Part shown: piece after piece, positions 1-8,675 of the stretch
Position numbering within the stretch: the first letter of the stretch is position 1
How the letters are laid out: each line of letters begins with the position of its first letter
Assembly (NCBI GenBank): GCA_963707835.1
Contig: CAVPRI010000002.1
Span: 1,674,001 to 1,738,000, forward strand
Source: Bog-473 sp963707835
GTDB taxonomy: Bacteria; Actinomycetota; Acidimicrobiia; Acidimicrobiales; RAAP-2
DNA: 64,000 bases
Direction: 5' to 3'
Made by a program: the position numbers and the translations under genes
The notes under the pieces: generated by a model
Told to the model about the DNA's origin: nothing
Seen by the model: the letters and a program-made list of their open reading frames with translations, nothing else
Database searches by the model: none

Positions 1-52
1 ATCGTCCACCACGACCACCTCAGCGATGACGACCACGACCGAGGAGACAGCC

Positions 53-667
53 ATGGCCGACTACAGCCTTCCTGACCTGCCCTACGACTACGCGGCGCTC
101 GAGCCCCACGTGTCCGCGCAGATCATGGAGCTCCACCACGACAAGCACCACGCCGCCTACGTGACCGGCGCCAACCAGACGCTCGAGAAGCTGGCGGCGG
201 CACGCGACAAGGACGACTTCGGCGCCGTCGTGGGCCTCGAGAAGACCCTGGCCTTCCACGTCTCGGGCCACGTCCTGCACTCGATCTTCTGGAAGAACCT
301 CAGCCCCGACGGTGGCGGCGCTCCCGACGGTGCCCTCGGCGCAGCCATCAACGAGCACTTCGGCTCGTTCGACAAGTTCAAGGCCCACTTCACCCAGGCC
401 ACCTCGACCATCCAGGGATCGGGCTGGGGCGCGCTGGCCTACGAGCCGCTCGCCGGGCGCCTGATCGTGGAGCAGGTCTACGACCACCAGGGCAACGTGG
501 GCAACGGCTCCGTGCCGCTACTCGTCTTCGACGCCTGGGAGCACGCCTTCTACCTGCAGTACAAGAACGTGAAGGCCGACTTCTTTGCCGCCCTGTGGAA
601 CGTCGTCAACTGGGTCGACGTCTCGGCGCGCCTCAAGGCCGCCCAGGGCCTGACCATCGCCGGCTGA
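53..667 (+). CDS. sodA: Superoxide dismutase (Fe/Mn family)
   Basis: This 204-residue cytoplasmic enzyme turns superoxide into hydrogen peroxide and oxygen, and its length is normal for the family. The N-terminal helical hairpin carries the first metal histidine in the HHDKHH stretch (about residue 26), a second lies in SGHVLHSIFW, and the C-terminal Fe/Mn signature DAWEHAFYLQY supplies the Asp and His ligands. I start at ATG 53 because MADYSLPDLPYDY is the usual N-terminus and GAGGAG lies about eight bases upstream; in-frame coding could open at 26. The protein looks MnSOD-like, but metal choice cannot be settled from sequence. A strong hairpin follows the stop codon. Confidence 0.95.
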   Translation: MADYSLPDLPYDYAALEPHVSAQIMELHHDKHHAAYVTGANQTLEKLAAARDKDDFGAVVGLEKTLAFHVSGHVLHSIFWKNLSPDGGGAPDGALGAAINEHFGSFDKFKAHFTQATSTIQGSGWGALAYEPLAGRLIVEQVYDHQGNVGNGSVPLLVFDAWEHAFYLQYKNVKADFFAALWNVVNWVDVSARLKAAQGLTIAG

Positions 668-668
668 C

Positions 669-716
669 CGCGATCCCGGGCCGGCCGCCTCTTGACGCGA
701 TCGGCCCGGGATCGCG
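669..716. terminator. Long perfect hairpin between convergent genes
   Basis: Bases 669-683 and 702-716 form a perfect 15-bp GC-rich stem with an 18-nt loop, two bases after the sod stop codon. The dksA-like gene converges from the other side and ends at 751, so the hairpin could end transcripts from both directions. There is no clear T-run. Confidence 0.6.
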
Positions 717-750
717 ACGTCGGCGCGAGCCCGGATCCGCGCCGGAGCGC

Positions 751-939
751 TCAGCCGAGCACGAGATGCTGCTCGCAGAACCGGCGGAGCGGATCGCGAG
801 CCAGGTCCTCGTCGAGGATGGGCGCACCGCAGGTCTCGCAGCTGCCGTAGGTACCCTGGCTCAGCCTCTCGAGCGCGCGGTCCACGCCGTCGAGGAGGGC
901 CGAGGAGCGGGCCAGCTCGGACTCGTAGCGCTCCTCCAC
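751..939 (-). CDS. Short DksA/TraR-type zinc finger protein
   Basis: The C-terminal part is a classic DksA/TraR C4-type zinc finger: YGSCETCGAPILDEDL followed by RFCEQH, with four metal ligands (C, C, C and C or H). Family members bind RNA polymerase through the secondary channel or act as small regulators. I chose GTG 939, which gives 62 residues beginning VEERYESEL, because codons upstream run into the oppositely oriented aminotransferase gene and look like its antisense. The reading frame stays open to 1080, so a 109-residue form is possible. Sixty-two residues is short; the usual coiled-coil N-terminus is reduced to one helix. Confidence 0.7.
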   Translation of the reverse strand: MEERYESELARSSALLDGVDRALERLSQGTYGSCETCGAPILDEDLARDPLRRFCEQHLVLG

Positions 940-962
940 GTGACGCAGGGTAGCCCCGTAAG

Positions 963-2375
963 GTGGCGTTCGTGAACCCCGACGACCCGGTGGCGCCGCT
1001 GGTCGGCGCCCACGTGCCGGTGCCCTGCGTGGACGGCACGGATCGCCCGTACCGGGATCTCGACTGCGCGGCTTCGACACCGGCGCTGCAGTCGGTGGCG
1101 GCGCGGGTGGACGAGTTCCTCCCGTGGTACTCGAGCGTGCACCGTGGTGCGGGCTACAAGTCCCGACGCGCCACCGCGGCCTACGAGGAGGCGCGGGCCA
1201 GCGCGCACCGCTTTGCCCGCCGGGCCGCGCACGCCGACGACGTGGCGGTGATGGTCCGGAACACCACCGAGGCCATCAACCACCTCGCCTACCGACTCCG
1301 CCTCGAGCCCCACGACGTGGTCGTGACGACCGTGGTGGAGCACCATGCCAACCTGCTCCCCTGGTCACGCGTCGCCACTCGGCGCTGGATCGAGTGCGGG
1401 CCCGAGGGCATCTTCGACGTCGACGACGTCACTGGCGCCCTCGACCACGGTCCGACCCCGGCCCTCCTGGCCCTCACCGGGGCCTCGAACGTCACCGGCT
1501 GGCTCCCTCCCGTGGCAGAGATCTGCGCCGAGGCGCATGCCCGCGGCATCCCCGTGATGCTCGACGCTGCCCAGCTGGCCCCGCACCGACCGCTCCCCCC
1601 CGAGCCCGACTTCGTGGCCTTCAGCGGCCACAAGCTCTATGCCCCCTACGGTGCCGGCGCGCTCATCGGACCCCGGAGGGTGTTCGAGACCGGCGATCCC
1701 TTCCTGGCCGGCGGCGGAGCCGTCGACCTGGTCGACCTGGACGAGGTCATCTGGACCGACCCGCCCGAGCGCGAGGAGGCCGGGTCTCCCAACGTGATCG
1801 GCGCCGTGGCCTTCGGGACCGCCATGGACGAGTTGGAGCGGATCGGCTGGGAGACCGTCGTGGCCCACGAGGCCAGCCTGGCCGAGCGCCTCCACCGGGG
1901 GCTGCGGGGGATCGACGGCGTGCATATCCTCGGGCCACGCGCTGGTGACGGCGCCGACGACCGTGGCGGCCTGGCCGTGGCCGCCTTCACCCTCGAGGGC
2001 ATGCATCACGCGCTCGTGGCGGCCCGGCTCAGCGCCGAGTTCGGCATCGGGGTGCGCCACGGCTGCTTCTGCGCCCACCCGTACCTCATCCGACTGCTCG
2101 GTGTGGGCCGGGACGGGGTGAACCGGGCCCGCGAGGCCGTCCGGCGGGGCGACCGCAGCGGCATCCCCGGCGCGGTGCGGGCCAGCTGCGGGCTCGGGAC
2201 CTCGGCCGGGGACGTGGACGCGCTCCTCGACGCCCTGCGCATGCTGGCCGCCGGGGTACCCGCACCGGTGCCCTACGTGCAGGATGCCCTGACCGGCGAC
2301 TTCTGGCCCGAGGGCGGCACGGCCGGCTGGCGCGCCGAGGATCGCCCCGCCGGCGCCGCCTGCGCGCGGGGCTGA
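963..2375 (+). CDS. Aminotransferase class V, SufS/cysteine desulfurase-like
   Basis: PLP-dependent fold-type I enzyme of 470 residues. Landmarks in order: DLDCAASTPALQSV near the start (the LDNAAT-like opening), VVEHHANLLPW, DAAQLAPH, and the PLP lysine in SGHKLYAPYGAGAL. RHGCFCAHPYLIRLL near residue 370 sits where SufS carries its catalytic cysteine. A cysteine-desulfurase-like or cysteine-lyase-like reaction is therefore likely, but no suf or isc partner genes are nearby, so the role is open. The start is GTG 963; the first 20 residues are poorly conserved and a later start is possible. It ends five bases from the convergent citrate synthase-like gene. Confidence 0.85.
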   Translation: MAFVNPDDPVAPLVGAHVPVPCVDGTDRPYRDLDCAASTPALQSVAARVDEFLPWYSSVHRGAGYKSRRATAAYEEARASAHRFARRAAHADDVAVMVRNTTEAINHLAYRLRLEPHDVVVTTVVEHHANLLPWSRVATRRWIECGPEGIFDVDDVTGALDHGPTPALLALTGASNVTGWLPPVAEICAEAHARGIPVMLDAAQLAPHRPLPPEPDFVAFSGHKLYAPYGAGALIGPRRVFETGDPFLAGGGAVDLVDLDEVIWTDPPEREEAGSPNVIGAVAFGTAMDELERIGWETVVAHEASLAERLHRGLRGIDGVHILGPRAGDGADDRGGLAVAAFTLEGMHHALVAARLSAEFGIGVRHGCFCAHPYLIRLLGVGRDGVNRAREAVRRGDRSGIPGAVRASCGLGTSAGDVDALLDALRMLAAGVPAPVPYVQDALTGDFWPEGGTAGWRAEDRPAGAACARG

Positions 2376-2379
2376 TCGC

Positions 2380-3556
2380 TCAGGCGGCGTAGACCGCCCT
2401 GGCCCGGAAGCGGAGGGCGGGCTCGCCCAGCTCCTCGAGGTAGTGCGCGGTCCATCCGGCCACCCGGGCCACCGCGAAGATGGTCCGCCCCGCTGTCCGG
2501 TGGCATGCCCGTGCCCCAGCTGAGCACGGCCAAGGCCAGGTCGCAGTTGGGCCGCGCCACGTCGTGGGCCGCGGCGACCTCGAGCACCTCACGCACGAGG
2601 AGGCTCCGTTCGGCGGGGAGCAGGGGCTCGACGACGGACAGGAGGACGCCGAAGCGCGGGTCCCCGTCCTCGTAGACGACATGGCCGAATCCGGGCAGGT
2701 GCCCCTGCTCGCGCAGGGCGTCGTTGAGGGCGCGGGCCGCGCCGTCACGCTCGGCCATCACCAGCAGCTCGTGCGCCTGTTGACTTGCTCCGCCGTGCAG
2801 CGGGCCGGCCAGGGTGACCAGCGCGGCGAGCAGGGCGTCGTAGACGTCGGCCCGCGTCGATGCAGCCAGGCGGACGGCCATGGTGGACGTGGCCAGCTCG
2901 TGATCGGCCAGCAGGACCAGTGCGGTATCGACCGCGGCGGTCGGCACCTGCGCCCGCTCCGCCCGGGGCAGCAGGCGCGCGCCGAGCCGTGCGGCGACGG
3001 AGCTACGAGGCTCCGCTCCGGCCGGCGGTGGCCCGACCACGGTCGCCAGGGCGCCAATGGCCCGCCGCCCCGCCCGTCGCACGGCGGCCGGCCGCGGATC
3101 GGCGCGCAGCGGGTCCGTGGCGCCACAGAGCACGAGGGCCCAGCGCATCCGGTCGAAGGCCGCCTCGAGCGGGCAGGGACCGAGCTCCGGCGCTTCCCAG
3201 CCGGCGGCCTCGATCTCTCCGTCGCCCTCCCCGGTCGACCAGAGGAGCTCCGCGACGTCCTCATAGCGCGCTTCCCCGGCGAGCTCGGTGGCGACCCGCC
3301 CCCGGTACAGCGGGCCGCGCCGGGGATCGAGCCGCGTCACACCCGTGGTGACGGTGGCCAGGCGGGTCACGGTCCGGCGCCCGCCCCGGCTGCGCGCGGC
3401 CAGGGACTCGACCTCGCCCAGGTCGAAGAGGCTTCCCCGCCGGGCCGGGTCGGGATGGGAGTCCAGCAGGCCGCGGCTCACGTAGGCGTACAGCGTGGGC
3501 ACCTTCACCCCCAGTCTGCGCGCCGCTTCGTCGGTGGTCAGCATGCGGTCCATCAC
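2380..3556 (-). CDS. Citrate synthase-family protein with N-terminal MerR-like HTH (frameshifted)
   Basis: Residues 1-60 form a MerR/excisionase-type winged HTH (LTTDEAARRLGVKVPTLYAYVSRGLL). The rest is a citrate synthase domain with HGGASQQAHELL and LPGFGHVVYEDGDPR, the condensing-enzyme histidine region. A single-base shift near 2,483 breaks the frame: the conserved end (TIFAVARVAGWTAHYLEEL to AVYAA) continues in the neighbouring frame to a stop at 2380. Joined, the protein is about 390 residues, the size of known actinobacterial HTH-citrate synthases. It diverges from a second, HTH-free citrate synthase and shares its 61-bp promoter region. Whether it is a regulator, an enzyme or both is unknown. 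The frameshift may be a sequence error. Confidence 0.8.
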
Positions 3557-3564
3557 GTCAGGTT

Positions 3565-3583
3565 ACATTGACTTGATCAATGT
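3565..3583. promoter_or_regulatory. Palindrome between the divergent citrate synthase genes
   Basis: A perfect inverted repeat, ACATTGA-N5-TCAATGT, lies in the short gap between the two divergent starts (3556 and 3618). It stands out as AT-rich in very GC-rich sequence. The HTH domain of the leftward protein is the obvious candidate to bind it, giving autoregulation and control of the rightward citrate synthase; that is inference. Confidence 0.5.
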
Positions 3584-3617
3584 TTACAGAACCAGGGAGC
3601 GGGTCCATAGTGGGGGC

Positions 3618-4781
3618 ATGGACCTGCAAGTGGACATGGCGGCGACCGGGCTCGAACTCCCCCCGGGGCTGGAGGGGGTGATGGTGGCCGACACCACCCT
3701 CGGCGACGTGCGCGGCGAGGAGGGCTTCTTTCACTACCGGCAGTACTCGGCCGTCGAACTGGCCGAAGTGCGATCCCTCGAGGACGTCTGGCACCTCTTG
3801 ATCCGCGGCGAGCTCCCCGACGCGGCCGCCTCGGCCTCCTTCGCCCAGGAGGTCGGAGCGAGGCGTCAGCTGCCTCCCGGGCTCGCTGCCCTCCTCCCCG
3901 CCCTGGCCGGCCGCGGCGACGCCCTGTGCACCCTGCGCATCGCCGTCTCGTTGCTGGCGGCCGAGCTCGGCTGGCGGCCGCTGCACGACATCGATGGCGA
4001 CGAGCTGGCCAACCAGGCCGTGCAGCTCTGCGCCGTGGTGCCCACCGTCCTGGCTGCCGCCCACCGGCTGCAGCTGGGGCTGCATCCGGTCGATCCGGAC
4101 CCGGACCTCGGGCTCGCCGCCAACTACCTGTTCATGCTGACCGGTAGGCGTCCCCCGCCGCGGCACGCCAGGGCGATCGAGCAGTACATGATCCTCACCT
4201 TCGACCACGGATTCAGCGCCTCGACCTTCGTGGCCCGGATCGTGGCGTCCACCGGCGCCGACCTCGGCGCCGCCATCTGCGGCGCGCTCGGCGCGCTGTC
4301 GGGCCCGCTCCACGGTGGGGCACCGAGCCGCGCCCTCGACATGCTCGACGCGATCGGCACGCCAGACCGGGTCGAGGACTGGGTCCGCCAGGCCGTCGGG
4401 AACGGCGACCGCATCATGGGATTCGGCCACCGCGTCTACAAGACAGACGACCCGCGGTCGGTCCTGCTGGGCTCGATCAGTGAACAGCTCGGCGGGCCGC
4501 TGGCCACCTCGGCGCGGTCCATCGAGCGAAGCGTGGTCGACGTCCTGGCCGAGATCAAACCGGGACGCCGCCTCTACACCAACGTCGAGTTCTACGCCGG
4601 GGTGGTCATGGAGAGCTGTGGCATCCCGCGCCAGATGTTCACCCCCACGTTCGCCGCGGCGAGGACGATCGGATGGTGCGCCCACATCATGGAACAGGCT
4701 GCCCACAACCGGTTGATCAGGCCGAGCGCTCGCTACGTCGGGCCACGGGCGCCTCAGCCCGTACCTCCGCCGCCTCGGTGA
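3618..4781 (+). CDS. Citrate synthase family protein (citrate or 2-methylcitrate synthase)
   Basis: A complete citrate synthase of 387 residues, condensing oxaloacetate with an acyl-CoA. The conserved blocks are HYRQYSAVELAE, the first histidine in TFDHGFSASTFVARI, SGPLHGGAPSRALDML, the second histidine in MGFGHRVYKTDDPRS, the arginine-rich C-terminus and RPSARYVGP. The usual catalytic aspartate of the NVDFYSG motif is replaced by glutamate (TNVEFYAGVVM), a conservative change seen in some relatives. The start is ATG 3618; the upstream in-frame codons overlap the palindrome and the divergent gene. Acyl-CoA specificity cannot be told from sequence. Confidence 0.88.
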   Translation: MDLQVDMAATGLELPPGLEGVMVADTTLGDVRGEEGFFHYRQYSAVELAEVRSLEDVWHLLIRGELPDAAASASFAQEVGARRQLPPGLAALLPALAGRGDALCTLRIAVSLLAAELGWRPLHDIDGDELANQAVQLCAVVPTVLAAAHRLQLGLHPVDPDPDLGLAANYLFMLTGRRPPPRHARAIEQYMILTFDHGFSASTFVARIVASTGADLGAAICGALGALSGPLHGGAPSRALDMLDAIGTPDRVEDWVRQAVGNGDRIMGFGHRVYKTDDPRSVLLGSISEQLGGPLATSARSIERSVVDVLAEIKPGRRLYTNVEFYAGVVMESCGIPRQMFTPTFAAARTIGWCAHIMEQAAHNRLIRPSARYVGPRAPQPVPPPPR

Positions 4782-4845
4782 GCGTCCGCTCTGACGGCAG
4801 CCCGTGCGCCACACGGGCTAAAACCCGACTAACCTGCTCGGGGTT

Positions 4846-5376
4846 ATGAGCAGTGTTGCCGTCCACAGGAGCGAGCCGGGCCGAGCGGCCGGGCTCTTCA
4901 GCTTCCCCAATCCGGTCAACGAGGTCTCGGCGCGTCTCGTGGCGGCCGGCGTGGTCGTCATGTGCGTCCTCACCATCGCCTTCGACCTGCGGTGGGCGAC
5001 GGCGGTGATGGCCTACGGCTTCATCGCCCGCGTCCTCACCGGACCGACACTGAGCCCCCTGGGGCAGCTGGTCACCAAGGTGGTGACCCCTCGTCTGCAC
5101 CTGGCCGAACGTCCCGTGGCCGGGCCCCCGAAGCGGTTCGCCCAGGGCATCGGTGCCGCCTTCTCCCTGACTGCGTTGGTGCTCACCCTCGCCGGGGCGT
5201 GGACGGCGGCCGAGGTCGTGCTGGCGCTCTTGGCCACCGCCGCCTTCCTCGAGTCGGCGTTCGCCCTGTGCCTCGGGTGCAAGGCCTTCGCCCTGCTGGC
5301 CCGGGCCGGCGTGGTGCCCGAGGCGGTCTGCGAGCGCTGCAACGACATCTGGTCGGCCCCCATCCGGCCGCGCTGA
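4846..5376 (+). CDS. DUF4395 membrane protein
   Basis: 176-residue integral membrane protein. The opening FSFPNPVNEVSARLVAAGVV is the DUF4395 signature. Hydrophobic stretches at about residues 32-52, 60-75, 105-125 and 128-150 make roughly four membrane spans. A CLGCKAF pair of cysteines lies in the last span and CERC near the end. In other actinobacteria DUF4395 proteins often sit next to thioredoxin or sulfurtransferase genes, suggesting a redox or sulfur role; here no such neighbour is present. Confidence 0.85.
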   Translation: MSSVAVHRSEPGRAAGLFSFPNPVNEVSARLVAAGVVVMCVLTIAFDLRWATAVMAYGFIARVLTGPTLSPLGQLVTKVVTPRLHLAERPVAGPPKRFAQGIGAAFSLTALVLTLAGAWTAAEVVLALLATAAFLESAFALCLGCKAFALLARAGVVPEAVCERCNDIWSAPIRPR

Positions 5377-5398
5377 GCCGGCGGCGCGGCCGGACCGG

Positions 5399-6187
5399 CT
5401 ACTCCACGCCGGGGAGGGGCTTGCCCGCCACCGCCGGAACCAGTCCTCCGTCCACCACGACATCTGCTCCCGAGATGTACGAGGCGGCGTCGGAGAGGAG
5501 GAACTCGACCACGGTCGCCACCTCGTCGGGGTCACCCAGACGGGCCAGCGGAACCGCGCCGAGTATGGCGCGCATGGCCGGCTGCTGATCGAACTCCTGG
5601 CGGCCCATCGGTGTGTCCATCAGCCCCGGCGACACCGAGTTCACCCGGCCGCCCCGGGCACCCCACCGCACCGCCGCCCGCCCGACGGCCCGGATGACCC
5701 CACGCTTGGCCAAGGGGTAGGCGAACCCGCTCTCGGCGATCAGCCCGGTCGCGCGTTCGAGGAAGTCGGGAGCGAGCGGCGCGTCGAGCAACGCGTCGAG
5801 CTCGGCGGTGGCGAACGGGGCGATCATGTGCGCGCCGTTGGAGGCGAAGCACACCGCCGCCGAACCCGGCGTCACCAACTCCTCGAAGGCCAGGAGCAGT
5901 CGTTCGGTGGCGACCAGGTCCACGTCGAAGATCCGGCGGGGATCGCCCATGGTCGGAGAGATCCCCGCCGCATGCGCCAAAGAGCGAAAGGAGCCCAACG
6001 CGCGCACCCGGTCGACGGCTGCGGCCACCTGCTGGGGATCGGACACGTCACACGCCACGCCGATCGTGTCCTCGATCTCGGGGGCCTCGAGGTCCACCGC
6101 AACCAGATGATCGGCCGAACCGCGCAGCCGGTCGACGCAACGACGGCCCATGCCGCTCGCAGCCCCCGTTACCACCGCGACCGTCAC
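5399..6187 (-). CDS. Short-chain dehydrogenase/reductase
   Basis: 262-residue Rossmann-fold NAD(P)-dependent oxidoreductase. It has the nucleotide-binding glycine motif GAASGMG at residues 8-14, an AHAAGIS segment standing in for NNAG, a YPLAKRG catalytic Tyr-Lys pair, and a GADVVVDGG C-terminus typical of classical SDRs. I chose GTG 6187, which puts VTVAVVTGAASGMG at the N-terminus. It resembles the 3-alpha-(hydroxy)steroid dehydrogenase-like subgroup, but the substrate is unknown. It converges with the DUF4395 gene. Confidence 0.88.
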   Translation of the reverse strand: MTVAVVTGAASGMGRRCVDRLRGSADHLVAVDLEAPEIEDTIGVACDVSDPQQVAAAVDRVRALGSFRSLAHAAGISPTMGDPRRIFDVDLVATERLLLAFEELVTPGSAAVCFASNGAHMIAPFATAELDALLDAPLAPDFLERATGLIAESGFAYPLAKRGVIRAVGRAAVRWGARGGRVNSVSPGLMDTPMGRQEFDQQPAMRAILGAVPLARLGDPDEVATVVEFLLSDAASYISGADVVVDGGLVPAVAGKPLPGVE

Positions 6188-6283
6188 GCCCCGCAGGCTA
6201 CCGAGGTTGCCCGACCGGCCCGAACACACCCATTGGAGGCCCCAAGATGTGATCAAGCCGGCCCGCTGACGTGCCGATTTGCC

Positions 6284-8605
6284 ATGGTGATGCACACGTC
6301 AGAACTCGCGACCGAAGAGGGGGCCGTCTCGCACCAGGCGCGCCTCGGTCGGCGCGCCATCGTCGCCTTCTACGCTTCGGCCGGGGTACTCCTCGCCGTC
6401 TACGGCTTCTCGCTGCTCTGGAGGCACCCCGGGCAGATCTGGCCGTTCATCGACAACTGGATAATCGACGGGGTCGAGATCGCGGCGGCCCTCGCCTGCC
6501 TGGCGCGGGGATTCTCCCGCCGGCCCGACCGCCTCCCCGCCCTGACCCTTGGCGCGGGTCTGTTGGCGTGGTCCATGGGTGACGTGCTGTGGACGCTCCT
6601 GGGCGACCCGTCGAACCCGTCGATCGCCGACGCCTTCTACCTGGCCTTCTACCCCTTGGCCTACCTGGCGCTGATGTTCTTCGTGCGCTCGCACGTCGGG
6701 CACGTGCAACCGAGTGCGTGGCTCGACGGCGCCATCGCGGGACTCGGTGCCGCCGCCGTGTGCGCTGCGTTCGCGCTCGACACCATCCTCAACGCCATCG
6801 GGGGCTCGTCCACGACGATGCTCGTCAACGCCTCCTATCCCGCCGGCGACCTGGTCCTGCTCGCCCTCGCCGTCGGTGCCCTGGTCATCGTCCCACGACG
6901 CTCCCCTCGTCTCCTCGCCTTCGCCGGAGGCTGTGCCCTGATGGCCCTCGGCGACACCATCTACCTCTTCCAGTCCTCATCCAACGACTACGCGGTGGGG
7001 ACCCTGCTCGACCTCACCTGGCCGCTGGCGATGTTCGCCATGTCACTGTCGGTCTGGCTCCCCGGGGGTGAGGCCACGCGGGGAAAGCAGGCCGAACGCA
7101 CCCACCGCTTCCTCGTACCCGGCATGGCCGTGGTGGCCGGCCTCCTGATCCTCGTGGTCGGCAACCTGGGCCACGTGAGCAACGTCGCCATCGTGCTGGC
7201 CTCGGTGGTCCTGTGCCTCGCCGCGCTCCGTCTGGCCATGTCGCTGCACGAGCTCCGGAAGCTGACCGAGTCACGCCAGCGGGAAGCCGTCTCCGACCAG
7301 CTCACCGGCCTCGGCAACCGGCGGCGGTTGCTCGACGAGCTCGACGAGGCCTTTGCCCGGCCCGGCAGCCGGCGGAGCGGAGAGCAGATGTTCGCGCTCC
7401 TCCTCATGGACCTGGACCACTTCAAGGAGATCAACGACTCCTTCGGTCACCCGACCGGCGACGCGCTCCTCCGGAAGATCGGCCCGCTTCTGCGCGACGC
7501 GGTTCGCCCGGACGATCTGGTCACCCGGCTGGGTGGCGACGAGTTCGCCATCCTCCTGCCCGGTGCCGACGTGCGCGTCGCCACCGCGGTGGCCGGGAGG
7601 ATCACCGAATCGCTGAGCAGTGCCATCGCGGTGGACGAGGCCAGCCTCCACGTGGCCGCCAGCATCGGGATCGCGTTGGCGCCCGACGACGCGACCACAC
7701 CGGCAGAGCTCCTCCGCTGCGCGGATGTCGCCATGTACCGGGCCAAGAGCGCGCACGCGGACTTCGACACCTACGAAGTGACGCTCGACGACGGGATCGA
7801 CCGGCTCCTGCTGGTCGAGGAGTTGCGCGACGCCATGGCCGAGGGTGGCCTCACCCTGCACTACCAACCCGAGATCGACCTGCACACCGGCGAGGTCGTG
7901 GCAGTCGAGGCTCTCATCCGTTGGCCGCATCCACGCCTCGGCCTGATCCCACCGGATCACTTCCTCTCCCTGGCCGAGGAGGCCGGGCTGATCCGCCGGA
8001 TCACCGAGTGGGTCCTTGTCGAGGCGGTGGCGGCGTGCGCCAACTGGTGGCGGGCCGGGCACCAGGCCGCGGTCGCGGTCAACATCTTGGCCACCGATCT
8101 GCTCGATGCCTCCCTCCCCGACCAGGTCGAGGCGTTGTTGGCGCGAGCGGGCCTCCCGCCCCAGGCGTTGATCCTCGAGATCACCGAGGCGATGGTCATG
8201 GCCGACCTCATGCGGGCGCGCCGGGTGATCGAGGGCCTGTCGGACCTCGGGGTCGTCGTTTCCATCGACGACTTCGGCACCGGGTTCTCCTCGCTGGCGT
8301 ATCTGAGCGATCTCGCCGTGGGCGAGCTCAAGCTCGACCGGATGTTCACCGGTCGGCTGCACGCCGGCGTGCTCACGACGCGTGACGAGGCGATCGTGCA
8401 CTCGGTGATCGATCTCGGGCACGCGCTGGGTCTGCGCGTCGTGGCCGAGGGGATCGAGCGGCGTGAGCTGGTGGGCTTCCTGGCCGAGCTCGGCTGCGAC
8501 CGAGGCCAGGGGTTCGGGATCCAGGCGCCGCGCCCGTCGGGGGAACTGGACTTCGCCGGCCTGACGCGACGCACGGGCCTCACCAGCACCGGTCCCGCGC
8601 ACTGA
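6284..8605 (+). CDS. Membrane-bound GGDEF-EAL cyclic-di-GMP protein
   Basis: 773 residues. About residues 1-320 hold ten or so hydrophobic segments forming a membrane sensor domain. A GGDEF domain follows at about 335-490 with an intact LGGDEFAILLPG active site, then an EAL domain at about 510-760 with intact VEALIRWPHP and DDFGTGFSSL motifs. Both catalytic motifs are present, so the protein could make or degrade cyclic di-GMP; which activity dominates cannot be read from sequence. The start is ATG 6284; upstream codons are antisense to the SDR gene. It stands alone between divergent and downstream SDR genes. Confidence 0.92.
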   Translation: MVMHTSELATEEGAVSHQARLGRRAIVAFYASAGVLLAVYGFSLLWRHPGQIWPFIDNWIIDGVEIAAALACLARGFSRRPDRLPALTLGAGLLAWSMGDVLWTLLGDPSNPSIADAFYLAFYPLAYLALMFFVRSHVGHVQPSAWLDGAIAGLGAAAVCAAFALDTILNAIGGSSTTMLVNASYPAGDLVLLALAVGALVIVPRRSPRLLAFAGGCALMALGDTIYLFQSSSNDYAVGTLLDLTWPLAMFAMSLSVWLPGGEATRGKQAERTHRFLVPGMAVVAGLLILVVGNLGHVSNVAIVLASVVLCLAALRLAMSLHELRKLTESRQREAVSDQLTGLGNRRRLLDELDEAFARPGSRRSGEQMFALLLMDLDHFKEINDSFGHPTGDALLRKIGPLLRDAVRPDDLVTRLGGDEFAILLPGADVRVATAVAGRITESLSSAIAVDEASLHVAASIGIALAPDDATTPAELLRCADVAMYRAKSAHADFDTYEVTLDDGIDRLLLVEELRDAMAEGGLTLHYQPEIDLHTGEVVAVEALIRWPHPRLGLIPPDHFLSLAEEAGLIRRITEWVLVEAVAACANWWRAGHQAAVAVNILATDLLDASLPDQVEALLARAGLPPQALILEITEAMVMADLMRARRVIEGLSDLGVVVSIDDFGTGFSSLAYLSDLAVGELKLDRMFTGRLHAGVLTTRDEAIVHSVIDLGHALGLRVVAEGIERRELVGFLAELGCDRGQGFGIQAPRPSGELDFAGLTRRTGLTSTGPAH

Positions 8606-8675
8606 CCGGACACCCGGCCCACTCCATCCTCTAAGGTGCCACGCGACTGTTCGCGTCCGAAGGGGAGGGGCTGGC

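Noticed and set aside
751..1080. Full 109-codon version of the DksA-like protein
   Set aside because: The extra N-terminal codons overlap the aminotransferase gene and look like its antisense. The shorter start at 939 is preferred, though not proven.
3558..4814. A 418-codon open frame on the minus strand opposite the citrate synthase
   Set aside because: It is antisense to a well-conserved citrate synthase with all its motifs and has no recognisable domain.
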